Part shown: piece by piece, positions 27,501 to 39,552 of the stretch
How positions within the stretch are numbered: position 1 is the stretch's first letter
Layout: the number at the start of each line of letters is the position of its first letter
Source of the DNA: Apostichopus californicus
Taxonomy: Eukaryota; Echinodermata; Holothuroidea; Aspidochirotida; Stichopodidae
Assembly: GCA_020650975.1 (NCBI GenBank)
Contig: JAIPMN010000277.1
Coordinates: 14,172-75,933, forward strand
Direction of reading: 5' to 3'
Length of the DNA stretch: 61,762 nucleotides
Program-made: the position numbers and the translations under genes
The notes under the pieces: generated by a model
The model's database searches: none
The model's input: the letters and a program-made list of their open reading frames with translations, nothing else
What the model was told of the DNA's origin: nothing

Positions 27501-28967
27501 ATCCCCCTGCCACCCCCTCCCTGCCAACAAACAAAGGTTTTAAAAACAATGAATGGAATTGTCACTATTCTGTAATGACATTTCTTATTGTCTGAATCAT
27601 TTTTTCTTGAAAGTACTGTACATAGGTGTCACTGCAGGTAACATCTAACCACATTGACTGAATGGGTAACAATATGCCTTTTAGCCCCAGAGTAAGCTAT
27701 AAATTCAAATAACGTTTGCTCATACTCCAACTTCAACAGACATTTCACTGTCACTCGGAAAGTTTTTTTTCTCCTATGTGACTGTTGTCTTAATTAAGAC
27801 CCCTCAATGTATGGAATAACTTAAGAGAGTGAGAACTAACAGGATAGTATTAGTACTTTTGAAAACTTTTTAAAAGTGTATCACATTCTTCCTTTGCGGC
27901 ATGAACACATGTTTTGGTCACTGAATTCTTTGAGAGATAAATCATGGGTAATAGTATTATGAGAAGTAACTTGGTTGCATTATGTTTGTTACCTCCTCTT
28001 GTAGCACTAGAACGGACAAAACACAAAGAGTTCTTTGTGACCATAACATTAACATACTTCAACAATTTCACTCTCTTTAAGTTTTGGATCAGTGACCCTT
28101 CTTTTCTGATTTTGAAGCACTGACAAAATTCTTGAGTCTCTGCTATAACAATTGTCTAGTAATGTTTTACTGGGTGTTAAGTGTTTTACCCGGAACTTGT
28201 TCTGCTTACAAAACAAATTGTGTCTTCTCACTTATTTATAAACAAAACTTTAATTTGTTCTTTTTTTTGCAATACAGCTAATTTCTGTGGGAAACTTTCA
28301 AAAGTAGAGAAGACGATGCAGGCCGTCATGATATGCATATGTTTGTGTGTTTATAAATTTGTTAATGCATACTAATACTATTTACTGCTGGTGGGGCCTA
28401 TTGACCCGGCCGCCGGGTGAATAGCGAGCGGAGCTTATCGGCCCGGCCGCCGAGTGAATAGCGAACAGTGTGGCTTATCGACCCGGCTGCCGAAATGAAT
28501 GGCGCGGGAGAATAGCGATTGCGTTTGTTTGTGTGGGGGTCGATCGCCGCTGATGATCCGCAGCGCAGGCAATTGCAGACTTTAATAGCCCGGCCTACTG
28601 AACACATGCGCTTGCCCTGCCTGACGTACGTACGTAGGCCTACACAGTAAATTTATATGAGATCCAGGACTGTGCACAACTTCCATGGTACCATCTACAG
28701 CCGGGTGAATAGCGATCGGGGCTTAGAGGCCCGGCGGCCGGGTCAATAGCCACTACCTTTACTGCTTTAACCTAGGAATCGCGCAAGTGTTGCCTGTACA
28801 AAAGTGTACTAACGAGTTGTGTAAATGTTCAAAAGTCATAGCTTGCGTAAGCTTACCTGTTCAATTTTCTGTTTCATTTTTTCCAATTGCTCTTTTTGTA
28901 GTTCCCTCCTCTTCATCAGCTGCCGAACTCGACCAGCTTCACTGGCAGCACCTTTGTACTCCGCCAT
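18530..28967 (-). CDS. fam50a: FAM50 (XAP5-family) nuclear protein, 13 coding exons
   Basis: Minus-strand exons: 28967-28857, 27200-27113, 26297-26210, 25144-24981, 23902-23832, 23299-23233, 22298-22237, 21829-21753, 20798-20744, 20509-20461, 19946-19876, 19405-19295 and 18538-18530. All sites are GT/AG with matching phases; 1023 nt give 340 residues (human FAM50A is about 339). The start has A at -3, G at +4 and an in-frame TGA upstream. Signatures: [13 protein letters not shown] at the N-terminus, a charged coiled-coil-like region (residues 17-95), a basic run (100-110), LSFEF, an acidic run (120-135), then the XAP5 domain with [54 protein letters not shown] and [15 protein letters not shown]. 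The 9-bp last exon adds IK then TGA, matching the family's YTIR-type end. FAM50 proteins are nuclear and associate with spliceosomal C complexes. The region before the basic run is about 13 residues shorter than in human. Intron 1 carries a Mutator-like element. Confidence 0.96.
18637..18687. repeat. Short tandem repeat GTCCCACAGTTGTGTA
   Basis: Three consecutive partial copies of a 16-bp unit lie in the last FAM50 intron, about 100 bp before the 9-bp terminal exon on the transcribed strand. The unit contains CCCACAG, which is acceptor-like on the plus strand, but nothing suggests an exon there. Confidence 0.6.
21117..21435 (-). mobile_element. tRNA-derived SINE, minus strand, with (ATT)n tail
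   Basis: Read on the minus strand, the head GAGAGCGTTGTGGTCAAGGC carries an A-box-like segment, followed about 30 bp later by a B box, GGCTCGAGTCC. The body GGCCAGATCATTACG and CCTCTCTTCACTCAGGTG matches the plus-strand copy at 42783. The 3' end (GCTTTATAAATCCTCAATA) runs into (ATT)n, seen as (AAT)n at 21117-21160. It sits in FAM50 intron 8. Confidence 0.75.
26869..26914. repeat. 13-bp perfect inverted repeat (hairpin) in FAM50 intron 2
   Basis: TTGTCAATATGGA (26869-26881) and TCCATATTGACAA (26902-26914) are exact reverse complements around a 20-base loop, and the loop itself has weakly paired T and A runs. It could be a residue of a palindromic MITE or a stem in the intron RNA. Confidence 0.6.
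28390..28757. mobile_element. Mutator-like MITE (9-bp target duplication) in FAM50 intron 1
   Basis: The left end starts GGTGGGGCCTATTGACCCGG and the right end, reverse-complemented, starts GGTAGTGGCTATTGACCCGG. The similarity continues through CCGCCGGG, giving an inverted terminus of about 28 bp. Both sides carry the 9-bp direct repeat tttactgct (28381-28389 and 28758-28766). A 9-bp duplication with G-starting ends suits Mutator/MULE elements. Inside, the module CCCGGCCGCCGGGTGAATAGCGA recurs in variant form at about 28403, 28440, 28481 and 28702 (inverted at the right end). There is no coding capacity. Confidence 0.75.
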
Positions 28968-29440
28968 ATTGATTCAAACGGTGTGTTATTCTTGCAAATA
29001 AATATTTGTGAGGACTCTTTTGTGTCATTAAAATCTTTACCGGTGTGAAGTTAGATACTTATTCCGCGTTCCTCGTTCGACATTCGTGAATAAGTAACTG
29101 TAGTACACATGTTACTTATTCGATAATGGATTCGATATACAACTATGGAAAGCCTCTTGCTTCCGTACGAAATTATCAAGGTGTTTTTCGTCGAAAAAGT
29201 AGGCCTACATTTTAGTGTATTTTCCCAAAGATAATAAAGTTTTATCAATGGGTCATTTGAACTCTGAAGACGATGTAGAAAATTACCATAATGCGTCTTC
29301 CCCGGTCCAAACAGTGCTTGACCAATTCACATGACCAATACACCATCACTTATTAGATGGATGTAACGGAGCCACGAAAAACTTTGGGCCCTAATCAAAA
29401 CCAGAACGCCTTGGACCACCTAACCAAAGGGTCATATTAA

Positions 29441-29450
29441 NNNNNNNNNN
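29441..29450. other. Assembly gap (10 N)
   Basis: The gap lies inside the satellite. The 107 bp before it (from 29334) are repeated exactly after the partial transposon to its right (from 29557), which suggests an artificial join of two alleles. Confidence 0.95.
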
Positions 29451-29556
29451 CAACTTATGGTGGCGCTCCACTTAGATAGTGAGCCAGCAGTTATGACTTT
29501 TTATTTCATCAATGGCCTGCAACCCCCCCACTTCTGACAAGAAATCTCCGCCACTG
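29451..29556. mobile_element. Partial hAT-like element cut by the assembly gap
   Basis: The segment begins CTTATGGTGGCGCTCCACTT, which closely matches the internal sequence of the complete element at 55104-55504. It ends CTCCGCCACTG, the expected inverted terminus (CAGTGGCGG when complemented). It is followed by accaatac, which also occurs at 29334-29341 on the other side of the gap: this is the likely 8-bp target duplication. Confidence 0.7.
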
Positions 29557-31750
29557 ACCAATACACCATCACTTATTAGATGGATGTAACGGAGCCACGA
29601 AAAACTTTGGGCCCTAATCAAAACCAGAACGCCTTGGACCACCTAACCAAAGGGTCATATTAACTCCTAAGACAATGTAGAAGAGTACCACAATGCGTCT
29701 TGCCCGGTCCAGAGAGTGCTTGACAAATTTAAATGTCCACTAAATAATTACTTCTTTAATGAGTGTAACGGGACCACAAAAAAGCTTTGGGCCATAATCC
29801 ATGCAGCACGCCTTGGATCACCAAACCGATGGTTAACATGAACTCTAAGGACATTGTAGAAGAGTACCACAATGCGTCTTGCCCGGTCCAAAGAATGCTT
29901 GACCAATTAAAATGACCACTAAATCATTACTTCCTTAATGAGTGTAACGGGACCACGAAAAAGCTTTGGGCCCTTATCCAAGCAGCACGCCTTGGACCAC
30001 CCAACCAATGAGTCATATGAACTCTTAAGACATTGTAGAAGGGTACCATAATGCGTCTTGCCCGGTCCAAAGAGTGCTTGACCTATTTAAATGACCACTG
30101 AATCATCACTTCGTAAATGAATGTAACGAGACCTGAAAAAATCCTTACGGCCCTAATCAAAACCAGCACGCCTTGGACCACCCAACCAATGGGTCATATG
30201 AATTCTAAAGACAATGTAGAAGGGTACCATAATGCGTCTTGCCCGGTCCAAAGAGTGCTTGACCAATTAAAATGACCACTTAATCATCACTGGCTTCGTA
30301 AATGAATGTAATGGGACCTGATAAAAAACCCTTAAGGCCCTAATCAAAACCAGCACGCCTTGGACCACCCAACCAATGGGTCATATGAACCATAATGACA
30401 ATGAAAAAGAGTACCATAATGCGTCTTGCCCGGTCCAAAGAGTGCTTGACCAATTAAACTGACCACTAAATCATCACTTCGTAAATTAATGTAACTGGAC
30501 CTGAAATATTTTATTTAGGCCCCAGTCAAGACCAGCACGCCTTAGACCACTCAACCAATGGGTCATATGAATTCTTAAGACATTGTAGAAGGATACCATA
30601 ATGCGTCTTGCCCGGTCCAAAGAGTGCTTCACCAATTAAAGTGACCATTAAATCAACAACTGTTTAAATGAATGTAACGGAACCGAATAAAAAACCTTTA
30701 GGACCCAAGCACAACCTGCACGCCTTGGACCACCTAACCAATGGGTCATATGAACTTTAATGACAATGTAGAACAGAACCATAATGCGTCTTGCCCGGTC
30801 CAAAGAGTGCTGGACCAATTTAAATGACCACTAAATCATCACTTCGTAAATTAATGTAACTGGTCCTGATTTTTTTTAGGCCCCAGTCAAGACCAGCACG
30901 CCTTGGACCACCTAACCAATGGGTCATATGAACCAAAATGACAATGTAGAAGAGAACCATAATGCGTCTTGCCCGGACCAAAGAGTGCTTGCCCAACTAA
31001 AATAACCACTAAATCATCACTTCGTTAATGAATGTAACTGGACCTGAAAAAAATCACTTTAGACCCTAATCAAGACTAGCACGCCTTGAACTACCTAATC
31101 AATGGGCCACATGAACTGTAATGACAATCTAAAAGAGTACCATAATGTGTCGTACCCGGTCCAAAGAGTTCTTGACCAATTAAAATGACCACTACTTCAT
31201 CATTTCTTAAATGAATGTAACGGGACCTGAAAAAATCCCATTAGGACCTAATCAAAACTCTAAAGATATTGTAGAAGTGTACCATAATGCGTATTGCCCG
31301 GTCCAAAGAGTGCTTGACCAATTAAACTGACCACTCAATTATCATATTTTTTAAATGAATGTAACGGGACCTGAAGAAAACATTTAGGCCCCAATCAAGA
31401 CCAGCACGCCTTAGACCACTTTACCAATGGGTCATTTGAAATCTAACCCGAGATGACTGATTGTCTTCGTCAGCTCTAGATGGATGTAACGGAGCCACGA
31501 AAAACTTTGGGCCCTAATCAAAACCAGAACGCCTTGGACTACCTAACCAAAGGGTCATGTGAACTCTTAAGACAATGTAGAAGAGTACCACAAGGCGTCT
31601 TGCCCGGCCTAGAGAGTGCTTGACCAATTTAAATGACCACTAAATAATTACTTCTTTCATGAGTGTAACGGGACCACAAAAAAAGCTTTGGGCCCTAATC
31701 CATGCAGCACGCCTTGGATCACCTAACCGATGGGTAACATGAACTCTAAG

Positions 31751-34700
31751 GACATTAGGTACATTATTCTGGCTTCAGCGACCTCCGTCTCTGGACCACA
31801 CCCAATTTATCAAAATCATCAATCCGCCCATGGAGACGTCTCCCACACCACGTTCTTTACTGGGGGATCACCCCCCCCCCCCGCACCAGTCCCCTCTCCT
31901 CACTCCATCTACCTGTACTCACGGCATTCAAGGCTCAATCATTCAACGCATGGATCCATTGGCATTAGCAGTCAATGATCCGCTATTTGTGTGTGTGTGT
32001 GTGTGAATGTACCAAAGACCTCGTTTAAATTGTTCATGTTTTTTCTCATGAACCTAACAATGTTATGGAGTAAACGCATTTTTTAAATACAATATGACGA
32101 GATGCCGATACAAAACTGAATATTCAGTGTATACCGTATGACGACATATTTTTATAAAAAAACAATAGTAAAATTGAACGCAGTTATATACCAGGGAATT
32201 TCCATAACAACTCCCTGGTTATACCTTTCTGTGAATCAAACCCATACAATTATGCTTCTAATGATTACTTCCTGAATTAAAACTGTCGGAAATGAAGCAG
32301 GTACGGATTACCATGAATTATAAACACGAATTACTAAATTAAGGTACGGTTATACTATGAATTACTGAAAATCAATGATAACACCGAATATTTATACAAG
32401 CCATGCAGTAAGTTAACCGTTCATTACGTTAGTAGGTAAATCAACAAAGCTTTCAACTTCTCTCACGGTCAATTAGTGGTTGTTAACTCGCAAATTCATG
32501 ATTGCTGAACTTGGAAAGTTGATAACCTGCTTATTACCTACAACTTGGATCATCCCACGTTTGTTCACCCCCTATTTCACCATCCCTCCCCCTCCCCACC
32601 AAAAAAAAAGCAAAAGAAGAAGAAAGAAACGAAAATAGTGATCAGCACAACCTTGCGAATATATAGACCTAATTCATAGCCTAAATATCCATTGAAAGCA
32701 CCATTTCACGTCTTCATGTTTTTCCTGGTGGAAAACCCCCAGACCTGCCTATCAACGACCTAACGTCCAGACCCCCTTCCTCTTACAAAAATATCCTGCA
32801 TGGAGGAAAGTCGGCTGCAACAATCTGTAGGATCACCCCTTCCATTGCAAAAAAAAAAAACTTTTTGGATCCGCACTTTGCAGCATTCCCGAATGTGCCC
32901 CTGTCTGCTGCCATCACTTTCGGGCATCAGAACTTACATGTGAAGCTATAGCTTTTCCACTGTCGTCCGTAAGTTTCGATGCCATTCAGAATTTAAGACG
33001 ATACATAACGCATAGGCGAAAGTACAACCAATTCCTGCTTGCATCTGGAAAGAAGAAACATCAAGACTCTCTGTCGAGGAAGTAATCAACGAATTATAAA
33101 CAAAGACTTGTTGTTTGAGAAAGTCGTTAGAGAAAAACACCATGACGAATACAAAATCCGTATATGGTGCTAACTATTTTGTTTTCTTCTCAATTGCCCA
33201 TCCGTTCACATTTCCTAGCCAGAGAAGTGCTTTGATCGTTATATTACCTATACATCTGATCAGTAAACGAAGCCAACAATAATAATCTGGTGTAGTGATT
33301 AGCCTTTGTTTTGTAATTGTTTTTTCTTCATAGTAATTATCTGAGGAAATACTATTTCTTTGTGTGTGATCATAATTTCACATATAAGGAGAAACTGATA
33401 AATAATATCATCGTCGGAATAGTTTATATCCTGTCCATTACAATAATGTTGGCTGCGGCCGCCACATTTGCAGACCGTTATGGTTTATCCGCGCAACCCT
33501 CCCCCACTACCCCTGACAAAAGATCCCCTCCCACGTATAGGATCCCCCAAGCCTGAGTGGCTGGCTATGGGCCGGGGAGGGGTGCTTTGTTGAACTTTCC
33601 CTTTGTCACGCATTACAATACATTCAATAAGACACTATCACTGTTAATATTGTAATAGGAGATGAAAGCTAAGGCATCTTCAGAATAGGTTAGTAGATCA
33701 TTACCAACAATTAACCCTCATTAAATCACAATATTTACAGGAAAATCTTTTCTCTTTGAAAATGATTAACAAGACTCTCATTGAAAGCATAAACCGTTTG
33801 ATAGTAATTTCTGTTTGAATATGGTTTCAAGTGTCAATTTGAGTTTGTGCTTTCCTACAGCATGCAACAAAACTACGAAATCTCTCGGGAATAAATTTGA
33901 TCATTAATTTGACTTCGTCTGTATTAATTGATTTATCGTCAGGATAAAGTTGACACAGATGTAAGAGGTAAGGTTATTTCTTTCCTTTTTTAATTTTACC
34001 TTCGTATAGGCTGCATGCACTGAGCCTTCAACACACAACTTGTCATCATAATTCTTGTGGGAGTTCGTCAGATTCTTTATCACTGTCGCAAAGAAAAATC
34101 GAATGACGAAAGGAACCTTGCATGCAGTTATATTGAAATGCCGTGGAAATACCGCAAAGGTTTGTTCGGTAAACTTGACGTTAATCTTGAATATATTTTC
34201 GTATTAATGATGGTCAGTATTAGCTCCGTTCTAAGTTTCTCTTGTTGCACACAATTGATCATTTTTAGCGGAGACTTTTCCAATTTCCTTTCTTTGCTAG
34301 TTTCATTGATGTGACATGCCAATATAATGTTAAGCTTACACGAGCCTGTACCAGCTTTTAAACTAAGAATTATGCAGCCATCAATAAAATTACGCAGATT
34401 AACTTTCTACACTTGACGGTAAACTGCATATCACTAACCCCCTTCCCCTCCCCCACCCCGTCGCCTGTCTTGTTCTCTGTGTAGGCTCCCTACAGTCTCT
34501 CTTTTTCTCTTGCGTTCCTTCGTATAGTCAGGCCTACTATGTATTTATGGTAATTCATATTAAATGTTCGTAATAGAAATATAAAAATGCAACATGATCC
34601 TTGCAGAATCGTGGTCTCACTTATAGAATTATGCAAAAACGCCATCTTCATGTATCTTTTTAAGGATAGTATAGTGGGTGCCTTACCCCCAACCCTCCCC

Positions 34701-34800
34701 TTTCCTCCTCTGTGCGAAAAATAATTTAGGTATGCTATTGATGACTGAAAACATTCTCGATGATTTGGTTGTTTCGGGAAGCGACTGACTCTCTTGTGGT
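31751..34800. other. Non-coding stretch with (GT)n and an inverted repeat
   Basis: A C-run at about 31870 and (GT)n at 31988-32004 follow the satellite. At about 32189-32224 TATACCAGGGA and TCCCTGGTTATA form an imperfect hairpin. Frames at 33317-33556 and 34057-34314 contain hydrophobic stretches but show no recognised family and no convincing splice context. I see no gene. Confidence 0.5.
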
Positions 34801-34841
34801 TTTCAAGGTGACAATTTGTTAAAGTTTTCATCCTTCTTTGC

Positions 34842-34861
34842 TGACGTCAAAGCTGACGTCA
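34842..34861. promoter_or_regulatory. Two tandem CRE sites (TGACGTCA)
   Basis: Perfect palindromic TGACGTCA octamers lie at 34842-34849 and 34854-34861, four bases apart. A TATATA string follows at about 34876. ATF/CREB-type bZIP factors bind this octamer. No gene start can be fixed downstream; a Kozak-like CCACCATG at about 34899 opens only a very short frame. Confidence 0.4.
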
Positions 34862-35084
34862 GAGACTGCCTCATACTATATACCAATGTACCTCTCCACC
34901 ATGCAGCAGACTTCAATGTGTTTACGTGTGTACTCGGTCGTAGCCTACTCGTTTTAATAAAAGTCACCCAAGAAAGAACATGGGCACGTAAACCAAAACC
35001 AAAACTACATATAGGCTAATCCACTATCAACCCCAGTCCCTACAAAAATACTAGCCAATCAGAAGGCTTAAATATATCCGCGTA

Positions 35085-35195
35085 TTTCGAACATAAACAC
35101 TTATTAATTCGAATACACATGAGGAGTAATTCGAATATATACACATATTAGTTCGAATATATACACTTATTAATTCGAATGTATTCACTTATCAA
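35085..35195. repeat. Tandem repeat of about 25-29 bp (TTCGAATATATACACTTATTAA)
   Basis: Four to five degenerate copies of a unit containing TTCGAAT and ACACTTATTAA follow each other. TTCGAA is itself palindromic. No function is apparent. Confidence 0.7.
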
Positions 35196-36691
35196 ATCAT
35201 CATGCTGTCTAGATTAAGTACGTTTGGCCTGGGTGTACGTCAATAGAGAATAACTTTGCAATATGTCATTTATTGCACTGGCGAGGCTACAATATGATAA
35301 CTCTCTAAACTCGTTTGTGAAAGCTATAATACATGCCAGTTATTGTCTGATTTAATACGCGTATATATCGTAATAATGTTACTAGGATGTATTATGCGGT
35401 GTTTGTCCCATATGGCTTGCCATACACTCGAGACAGGAAAGGGATTCGTATAATGATTTGACGGGTGATGTGACTCGTCACCGTTTAACTTCTTCCTTGT
35501 AACCTATTGCGTCGCGGAATCGCGCAGAACAATATCCTACGGACGGTGAATCAATGTCACTGAACTCAATAGGCCTATGATAATTTTTACGAGCAGACCA
35601 TTCGGTTTGGACGTGGATTTTCTAGTGACAAACAACGTGAAACTAATATTGACGAGAAAATAATTCCACAGTGCTAGTTGAAAGCCCCATCTCAAATCTT
35701 GCCCATAAATCATTGAATGTACTAAATATTTTGAATGGCTAAACCCTCAAATACTTCAGGATTTTGGAACAAAGTGAGGTAAATGCTCTGCAGCAGCTTT
35801 ATTATGGCTATTATAATCTTGTTGTAAATGTACCCTTGAAATGATACAATAGGAATGTTTGCTTAGCCTTCAAAATTGCTCTGTACTTAGAAGTTCATCA
35901 AAATGTACCTCTTTTTGTAGTAATATTTGCCACTGCCTTGATTGACTAAGAAAACAACGCCATTTTCAGATCAAGTGCCATGATGACATCATCCATTCTG
36001 CTGTTGTTAGATACATTTACAAAATATCCCAAAATTTGAAGAAAAAAAATCATAACTTTGCCATACAAAATGCTACGAGGATGTCACGGGTATCTGCCCA
36101 AAGATACAGAAGCTTTTGGCAAATTTGCTAAGCAATAAATTTCAGGCAGTTCAGAAAGCATGGAATGAAACATGTTTCTTTGTGGTTCATCCCTCCCTTC
36201 TACAGGGCCGGTTCCATCAATGAAAAGAGAAGAATAACATAAACGCAAAGATTTGGACATTGCACCGTGTATGTCAAAACACAACGTGACTGAAGAGTAA
36301 AATGTACATATTGTTGTGTTCACTATGACAAGGTATACGAAAATAAACATTCGAACTGATCATAGATGTAATAAAGAAAGACGGGAGTGGACTTTATCAT
36401 CTTTCAATGGAGCGTAGGTGACGCAAGAAGGGATAAACCAAAATAGCTTATATAGGTCTAGTGGAAGCAAACAAAACATTTACTAACGCACTCCATGGTC
36501 CGTACTATGTAATTATATAAATGATGATCATGGAAGAATTTCGGTTAGTTCTAGATGAAGGGTAATACATGGGTGTATATTGTAGTTATCACTACTATTT
36601 GTACGCATGTAGTAGGCTACATTTCCTTATTATTGTGGGTTTCGACCTGATTATGTCCGGCATGTAGAACTATTATTTGCCAAATGCTACA

Positions 36692-36913
36692 ATGCTTTCG
36701 AGCAGCTCCCAAACCGATATCAGCAATGTAATTTTTACAGAGTTGGCGTCCAGTGACACTACCACCGTACCACAACACAGAAATTTCTGTGAACCCTTGA
36801 CTACGAACGTACGGTACATTGCACTGAATAACCAGGAAGTGTGCACTCCCACCGTACCGATCACAGAATACATGTATACAATACATTTCTGTGCCACCGA
36901 GTACCATCGAACA
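36692..36913 (+). other. Possible first exon (74 codons, Ser/Thr-rich)
   Basis: From ATG 36692 the frame stays open for 74 codons up to a donor-like ACA|GTAAGG at 36914. It is rich in Ser and Thr and has no recognised motif. No downstream partner exon was found in the window. It could equally be a 5' untranslated exon or chance. Confidence 0.18.
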
Positions 36914-36919
36914 GTAAGG

Positions 36920-39410
36920 TAATCATACCTAGGCTACGTGAGCTAACCAGGGCGCACGGCGAAAACTACTGCTACAGTGTAAAGAATTCGTTCGTTTTGT
37001 AGAAACGTGGAACCCTATTCAGGGCATACTAATTACTGAAACTTGCCGAGTCTCATGCAAATGTCCCCGTTGATTGGACATTGGTGACAACTTTGTCATA
37101 GTAGCCTATGATCATGACAACTGTGTGTTATTTCAGCTGATTGGGATTGTACAGTAACAGACTTGACAATAAGTGATTGTCACACGATCGTGCCATACGT
37201 TACCCTGTGACAGCAGGCATGTAGCTGGGGAAAACTTTTTCGTACTCGGTGGTATATTTGTAGTTCTGGCGGATTTTAGAATGTGAAACGTTTACAGGTT
37301 TAATTTCGTGATAAGTTATTTTTGTAGCCTAAACCAAGGTCAAGAAATATAGGTTGTGGCTAGCTTGCGTCGTGAAAACAAAGTCACTTTATCCTCTCCA
37401 TATCCTAGGTCTGCACAGTTGGACACAGTCAGTATAGTTGAGCCACTGTAGCTAAATGTGCGTCAGCAGGCTAGGTTAAACTTTTAAGTTTGCAAAACTG
37501 ACCAAGACATCGCCTCAGCTGTTTACCATTGCAAAATGCATGTCTAACACACAGATTACTACTGTTTAATTGCAAGAACTTGTTAATGATGACAGTTGTG
37601 TAAATCTACACTGCCTGATCAACAACTAATATTGTGGCTGTTAGTATTCTGCATGGTAAGATTAAGCATGCAGCTGTATAAACAACCTAACTGAACATCA
37701 AAAGTATGCCACTCTCCAGCTACTAGTTTTTTCATTGATGGGACAAATGTGCCAAGTGATTTGGTCAATTGCTCTTTAGCATCCATTTTGGTGAAATCTA
37801 GTTTGATTTTAGGCTGGTAATATTGGCATTGATGATCTGACGTTAAAGGAGCTTATTGAAACACACTGAACTTTAGAGAAGAAACAGCTTTGCCCAGTAT
37901 TCAAAACCATTTGAAAGCAATGGCATGATAAGAGAACGATGGAAAGTAATCAATGACACATATAGACTTTTATGTACAGTCTTCAAAAGGAATCATCGTC
38001 AACACTAATGATCAACAATGAATGATCAAGCAGGTACGTATTAATGCAATTAATTTGATGATGCTAGATCTTAATTGGTGTTCATGCAAACCTTCCCAGA
38101 TATTAAATCTCCAATAACATACCTTACATTCTGAATCAATCGCCTGTGTCCAAAGTACATGTATCATAATTTAGAGTAGAGGACAATGTTGACTTCGAGG
38201 TAAGGTGTATAATGCTCCACAGTAAGATATATGGAAAACTGACTTTCTCCGAAAATGATAGGAATCTGAATATCATTTCAGTATATTCTTGTTGCTCACA
38301 TTATATTAACATTGTTACAAATCAGTCAATACATGTTTATACAACTCAATACCAGTTATCATAGACTTTAGACAGGTGACAGCTCACTTGACATGTATCA
38401 AAATGGAGGAGTTGACACGACAAGATGACATGGGCTGCTAGCCGTGAAACATACATGTTCAAAGCTTGGTGGGAAGCGCCGTGTGTTACATACAATATAT
38501 CTCATGATGAACTACTGTAAAATGTACACACCTGATGAACGTTTTTTCTGAATGACGTCTTAATGACGTAATGTGGACAAATAAGCAAAACGAGCAACTT
38601 GAAGTTAGCACTCCCATTTCCGCAACAAATAAACTCACGCATGTACATACGAGGTACACATCGCAAACGTACGTGTTGTATGCCTACTACGTATGCCCAG
38701 TTGGTACTCTCACACTCAAACCACAGTTCATAAACGGTTCTTCAAAAATCACTGATTTTTTTTTATTATTTGTGGAATCTACGTGAGTGAACAAGTCTTG
38801 TGTACACTTCTCAAAAGGGAAAGGGGGGATACCTCCTACCTGTAGATCCCTTCCCCTGGCCATGCAACATGATGATGAATGTGAAAATTTGGGTCACCAA
38901 GCAATATATTTTGAATACCAAGGCAATAAAAGAAGTGCTCTAATGGTGATCGTAATGGACTGGATTAAAACTTTTTGTACAGATGCTCTACAATAACTAG
39001 TTGCAACCCCGCAGTCAGGCACTAGATCGCGTGGCAAAGGGTTATACTGGTATTTAGCTTCCAGCTAGTATTGCTCAGTCATCATGTACAGTTAAGGGTA
39101 AGTTCCCGTTTTTAAAGCAAATTTTACCTGAACCTTATATCTTGCTAGATCTGCAGAGGTACAGTATGTCAGATAATGATGTAAATAGTGGTGAGACAAA
39201 TAGTACCCATGCACAAAACATCTTTAAAAAGACGGTTGTCACAGTATATCATCTGCCGGTCTCTTGGAGGTACAGTACTTGTACGCAAATAGTGCCATTG
39301 GTAGCTTGGCTTTGTCTTTAATGCATCAGTAAATAAATTACATTCTGTTTCCAACTGAAGTTGCCCTGTTATGTCACATTGCATGTATGACAGTTAGCAC
39401 TGCCTACCAA
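36920..39410. other. No gene recognised
   Basis: AT-rich sequence with only short, motif-free frames. I see no repeat of note apart from isolated purine or pyrimidine runs. Confidence 0.4.
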
Positions 39411-39424
39411 CTGGTCAGATTTCA

Positions 39425-39552
39425 AATAAGAAGGAAGGGTGGGAGGAGTGGGAGTGATGGGAGGTACAGTAAGAGAGAGGGGGAGGAAGGGAGAGGAGGG
39501 GGGAAGGAAGGGAGAGGGAGTGATGGGAGGTACAGTAAGAGAGAGTGAGAGA
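39425..39552. repeat. Purine-rich tract with duplicated 29-bp segment
   Basis: About 125 bp of almost pure G/A on the plus strand. A segment containing GGGAGTGATGGGAGGTACAG followed by TAAGAGAGAG occurs twice (about 39448 and 39518). Such mirror-like purine tracts can adopt triplex DNA. Confidence 0.7.

Larger units (their letters stand above)
29280..31750. repeat. Satellite array of about 182-bp monomers
   Basis: About a dozen head-to-tail monomers are present. The landmark GCGTCTTGCCCGGTCCAAAG recurs at about 29695, 29875, 30053, 30236, 30421, 30603, 30786 and 30965, so the period is 178-185 bp. A second landmark, CACGCCTTGGACCACC, lies about 65 bp before each. The motifs CTTTGGACC (complement of GGTCCAAAG) and CTTGGACC are in opposite orientation within a monomer. 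Two variant monomers (ATGGATGTAACGGAGCCACG type) lie at the edges (about 29341, 29579 and 31480), and one monomer near 31255 is internally deleted. The array begins about 300 bp upstream of the FAM50 start codon. Confidence 0.92.

Noticed and set aside
29280..31750. CRISPR-like array
   Set aside because: Units are long (about 182 bp), similar throughout and lack unique spacers. It is a eukaryotic satellite.
36677..36922. Overlapping frames on both strands taken as two genes
   Set aside because: Neither strand has a recognised motif. Only the plus strand ends at a donor, so at most one weak first exon is kept.
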